Shown here: in pieces, positions 6,372 through 8,746 of the stretch | Position numbering within the stretch: the first letter of the stretch is position 1 | Layout of the letters: every line of letters starts with the position of its first letter | DNA from: a bacterium | Lineage (GTDB): Bacteria; Patescibacteriota; Patescibacteriia; Patescibacteriales; JALTFF01 | NCBI GenBank assembly: GCA_027007465.1 | Contig: JALTFF010000066.1 | Span: forward strand, 1 to 8,746 | Direction of reading: 5' to 3' | DNA: 8,746 bases | Program-made: the position numbers and the translations under genes | Notes under the pieces: generated by a model | Seen by the model: the letters and a program-made list of their open reading frames with translations, nothing else | Databases searched by the model: none | Told to the model about the DNA's origin: nothing

Positions 6372-7172
6372 ATGCTTAATTTTGCAGCTATTGTTCCACA
6401 TTCTCCTCTTTTGCTACCAGAAATTGGAAAAGAGAATTTGGAAAATCTAAAAAAAACAATTAATGGTTTTAAAGAACTGGAATATTTATTATATGCTTCA
6501 AAAGTAGAAACTATTATCATTATTTCACCTCATGGCTTTGCAAGCACAAACTATTTTAATATTAATCTTAATGAAAAATATCAATGTAATTTAAAAGAAT
6601 TTGGTGATTTTGAAGAAAAAAAAGATTTTAAGGGAGACATTTTTTTAATAAATGAACTGGTAAAAAAAGTAGAAGATAAAAGTGTCCCAGTAAATATTAT
6701 TACTGAAGAAGAAATTGATTATGGAACTTCTGTGCCTTTGTTAATTTTAACCAAAGACTTCCCTGCTGACAATGAAATAAAGATTATTCCATTAAATATA
6801 AGCGGTTTAAATTTACAAGCTCACTATCAGTTTGGAAAATATTTAAAAAGATTTATCAATAAAAGCAATAAGCGAATTGCTGTATTAGCCTCAGCTAATT
6901 TATCGCATTCTTTAACTGAAAAATCACCAGCTGGTTTTAATTCTTATGCAAAGAATTTTGATGATAAAATAATTTCAGCTTTAAAAGACAAAAATAAACA
7001 AACTATTTTAAAAATAGACAATAAATTAGTTGAACAAGCTAATGAATGTGGACTTAAATCAATTGTAATTCTTTTAGGAATATTAGACTTGGTGAACTAC
7101 CAGCCCCAGCTTCTTTCTTATGAATTTCCATTTGGCGTAGGATATTTAGTAATGAATTTCAAGCTAAAATAA
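6372..7172 (+). CDS. Class III extradiol dioxygenase superfamily protein (LigB-like)
   Basis: The 266-residue length is normal for the LigB/MEMO superfamily. The pattern matches the stand-alone LigB-like proteins often annotated with the AMMECR1/MEMO group: VPHSPLLLPEIG at 8-19 (His10), ISPHG at 51-55 (His54), DYGTSVPL at 116-123, SANLSHSL at 174-181 (His179), NECGLKS at 224-230 (Glu225) and SYEFPFGVGY at 249-258. By analogy with LigAB, His10, His54 and Glu225 would bind a metal and His179 would be the base. The usual SGDLSH reads SANLSH here, a change of Gly-Asp to Ala-Asn beside the base. The true substrate of this group is unknown, and aromatic ring cleavage should not be assumed. No Shine-Dalgarno sequence precedes the ATG. 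It lies 17 bp after the secreted-protein gene and 9 bp before the priA-like gene, so co-transcription is likely. Confidence 0.85.
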   Translation: MLNFAAIVPHSPLLLPEIGKENLENLKKTINGFKELEYLLYASKVETIIIISPHGFASTNYFNINLNEKYQCNLKEFGDFEEKKDFKGDIFLINELVKKVEDKSVPVNIITEEEIDYGTSVPLLILTKDFPADNEIKIIPLNISGLNLQAHYQFGKYLKRFINKSNKRIAVLASANLSHSLTEKSPAGFNSYAKNFDDKIISALKDKNKQTILKIDNKLVEQANECGLKSIVILLGILDLVNYQPQLLSYEFPFGVGYLVMNFKLK

Positions 7173-7181
7173 ATCCTATTT

Positions 7182-8746
7182 ATGAATTACTATAATATTG
7201 TTCCACTGACTAAAATTCCACTTAATAAAAAGCAGGTATATTATTATAAAAGCAAAGAAAAAATTAAAAAAGGACAGTTAGTAAAGATAAATTTTAATAA
7301 CAGAGAGATTAATGGAATTGTTTTGAATAATTACAAGATAAATGGTAAAGAAAAATTAATTAAGCTCATTATAAAATCTTTTAACAAAATAACATTAACT
7401 AATGAACAATTAAAATTATCTCAATGGATGTCTGATTATTATTTTTTTCCACTAAGCAAAATATTATCTTTATTTATTCCAAGTTTTAATTACAAAATAT
7501 TAAAAAATGCTGATAAACTTGAAAAAAATAAGTATAGCTTAAAAAATAAAATAGAAATTAAATCTGATAAATATCTTAACTTAAAAAATAAATATTTTTT
7601 ATCTCAGAATGATTTTTTAAAAAATTTTAATGTTTCTTTGCCTATTATTAAAAAGAATATTGAAAAAGGTAACCAAATTTTAATATTAGTTCCAGAAATT
7701 ATTAGCCTGCCTTTTTACTTATTTCATCTTAATAAATATTTTAACCAAGAAATTATTGCTCAATTTCATTCTAAATTAACAAATCAAAACTATTTTCTAT
7801 CTTGGCAAAAAGTTAAAACTGGAAAAGCAAAAATAATTTTAGGAACTAGACAAGCTGTTTTTGCCCCTTTTAAAAATTTAAAAACAATTTTTATCCAAGA
7901 TGAACAGAATTTAAACTATAAGCAATGGGATATGAATCCTCGTTATGAAGCAAAAACAGTTGCTTCTGAGTTGTTAAAATTATTTAGCGCAAAATTAATT
8001 TTGTTATCTTCTGCTCCATCAATAGAATCATATTATTATCTTAATAAAGGTAAATATAAATCGCTTTTTAGAAAAAATACAATATTTAAAAATATTAAGC
8101 CAGTAGTTAGAAAAATTGACTTATCAAAGGAATATTATTTTAAAAATTTTTCTCCATTAAGTATGGAATTGCAAGAGAAAATAGAGCAAGTATTAGATAA
8201 AAACAGACAAGTTTTCCTTTGGGCGCCTTATAAAGGATATTCTCGCTTTACTGTTTGTCAAGATTGTGGATATGTTTTTAAATGTCCGCACTGTAATAGA
8301 TATTTAATAACAACACAGAATAATTGGCTATCATGCCCTTCTTGTTCATTTAAACAACCTATGCCGCTTGTTTGTCCAAAATGCAAAAGCGCTCATTTAA
8401 AATCTTATGGTTGGGGTGTTCAAAAAATTGAGCAAGAAGTAATTAAATTATATCCAAAAGCAAAAGTGCTTAGAATTGATGAAGAAAATATAAGAAATAA
8501 AAAAGAATTTAATAAAATTGTAAAAGTTTTGCTAAATCAAGATTTTGACATTGTTATTAGCACTAAAATGTTCTTGGGCTTAATCAACAAATTATTTATG
8601 CCTAATATTCAATTATCAGCTGTAATTAATTTTAATAGCTTATTAACAATTCCTTATTGGCGAGCTCAGTCCCAAATTTTTTCTCAAATAATTCAATTAA
8701 TTAGCAATAGCCAAGAAATAATCATCCAGGCTTTTGATGTTCAAGA
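7182..8746 (+). CDS. priA: PriA-like primosomal protein N' with degenerate helicase motifs (3' end outside window)
   Basis: 521 codons are visible. PriA recognises stalled forks and reloads the replisome; normally it is also a 3'-5' helicase. The start is the ATG at 7182, nine bases after the previous stop, with no Shine-Dalgarno sequence. Order of domains: 3'-DNA-end binding domain (about 1-75), winged-helix-like LSQWMSDYYFFPLSKIL, helicase lobe 1, then lobe 2 with the zinc insertion. Retained: LVPEI (169-173), FHSKL, GTRQAVFAPF, YKQWDxNPRYEA, and all eight zinc ligands (Cys359, 362, 368, 371, 385, 388, 398, 401). Lost: the Walker A GVTGSGKT position reads QNDFLKNF (142-149) with no gap in the alignment, DEEH reads DEQN (240-243), SATPS reads SSAPS (276-280), GTQM reads STKM (460-463), and the QVAGRAGR arginine-finger segment is replaced by QLISNSQE (about 505-512). 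ATP hydrolysis is therefore unlikely. The frame is intact and typical of its neighbours in base use, so this is not an obvious pseudogene. Confidence 0.9.
   Translation, partial: MNYYNIVPLTKIPLNKKQVYYYKSKEKIKKGQLVKINFNNREINGIVLNNYKINGKEKLIKLIIKSFNKITLTNEQLKLSQWMSDYYFFPLSKILSLFIPSFNYKILKNADKLEKNKYSLKNKIEIKSDKYLNLKNKYFLSQNDFLKNFNVSLPIIKKNIEKGNQILILVPEIISLPFYLFHLNKYFNQEIIAQFHSKLTNQNYFLSWQKVKTGKAKIILGTRQAVFAPFKNLKTIFIQDEQNLNYKQWDMNPRYEAKTVASELLKLFSAKLILLSSAPSIESYYYLNKGKYKSLFRKNTIFKNIKPVVRKIDLSKEYYFKNFSPLSMELQEKIEQVLDKNRQVFLWAPYKGYSRFTVCQDCGYVFKCPHCNRYLITTQNNWLSCPSCSFKQPMPLVCPKCKSAHLKSYGWGVQKIEQEVIKLYPKAKVLRIDEENIRNKKEFNKIVKVLLNQDFDIVISTKMFLGLINKLFMPNIQLSAVINFNSLLTIPYWRAQSQIFSQIIQLISNSQEIIIQAFDVQ

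Noticed and set aside
1..8746. Alternative genetic code (TGA as glycine, as in some Patescibacteria)
   Set aside because: No in-frame TGA occurs in any gene and the stops seen are TAA or TAG; the data neither need nor show recoding.
7182..8746. priA-like gene as a pseudogene
   Set aside because: The frame is uninterrupted for 521 codons and all eight zinc cysteines and several PriA motifs are kept, so selective loss of ATPase motifs is the better reading.

Overview
The window is very AT-rich, with all genes on the + strand and little space between most of them. Every recognisable gene is bacterial. Gene content, the near absence of Shine-Dalgarno sequences and a strongly diverged PriA suggest a Patescibacteria/CPR-type bacterium. 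This placement is inferred from style and content, since no rRNA or ribosomal marker is present. The standard genetic code fits: no in-frame TGA interrupts any gene, and all visible stops are TAA or TAG.

Layout: (1) the 3' part of mnmA (tRNA 2-thiouridylase) runs in from the left edge to 684. (2) A 74-bp gap (685-758) holds a well-formed sigma70-type promoter. Its -35 and start site lie inside two related palindromes with the same core, TTAAGTTNNAACTTAA, whose centres are 32 bp apart, so it looks like a repressor-controlled promoter. (3) 759-2987 encodes a multi-pass O-antigen ligase/polymerase-family protein with C-terminal TPRs. (4) 2988-3239 is non-coding and rich in inverted repeats. (5) 3252-4781 encodes a second, quite different O-antigen ligase/polymerase-family membrane protein. 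(6) 4782-4950 is non-coding and ends in a perfect extended -10 so close to the next ATG that the mRNA is predicted to be leaderless. (7) 4951-6354 encodes a secreted protein with a putative lysozyme-like domain followed by four tandem repeats of about 60 residues. (8) 6372-7172 encodes a LigB-type class III extradiol dioxygenase superfamily protein. (9) 7182 to the right edge encodes a PriA-like primosomal protein that keeps all eight zinc-binding cysteines but has lost the Walker A, the DEEH box and the arginine-finger motif.

Genes 3, 5 and 7 form a cell-surface block: two candidate glycan polymerases/ligases and a secreted wall-active or wall-binding protein. They are flanked by housekeeping genes for tRNA modification and replication restart. 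The most unusual items are the apparently ATPase-dead PriA and the tandem-operator promoter in front of the first glycan gene.
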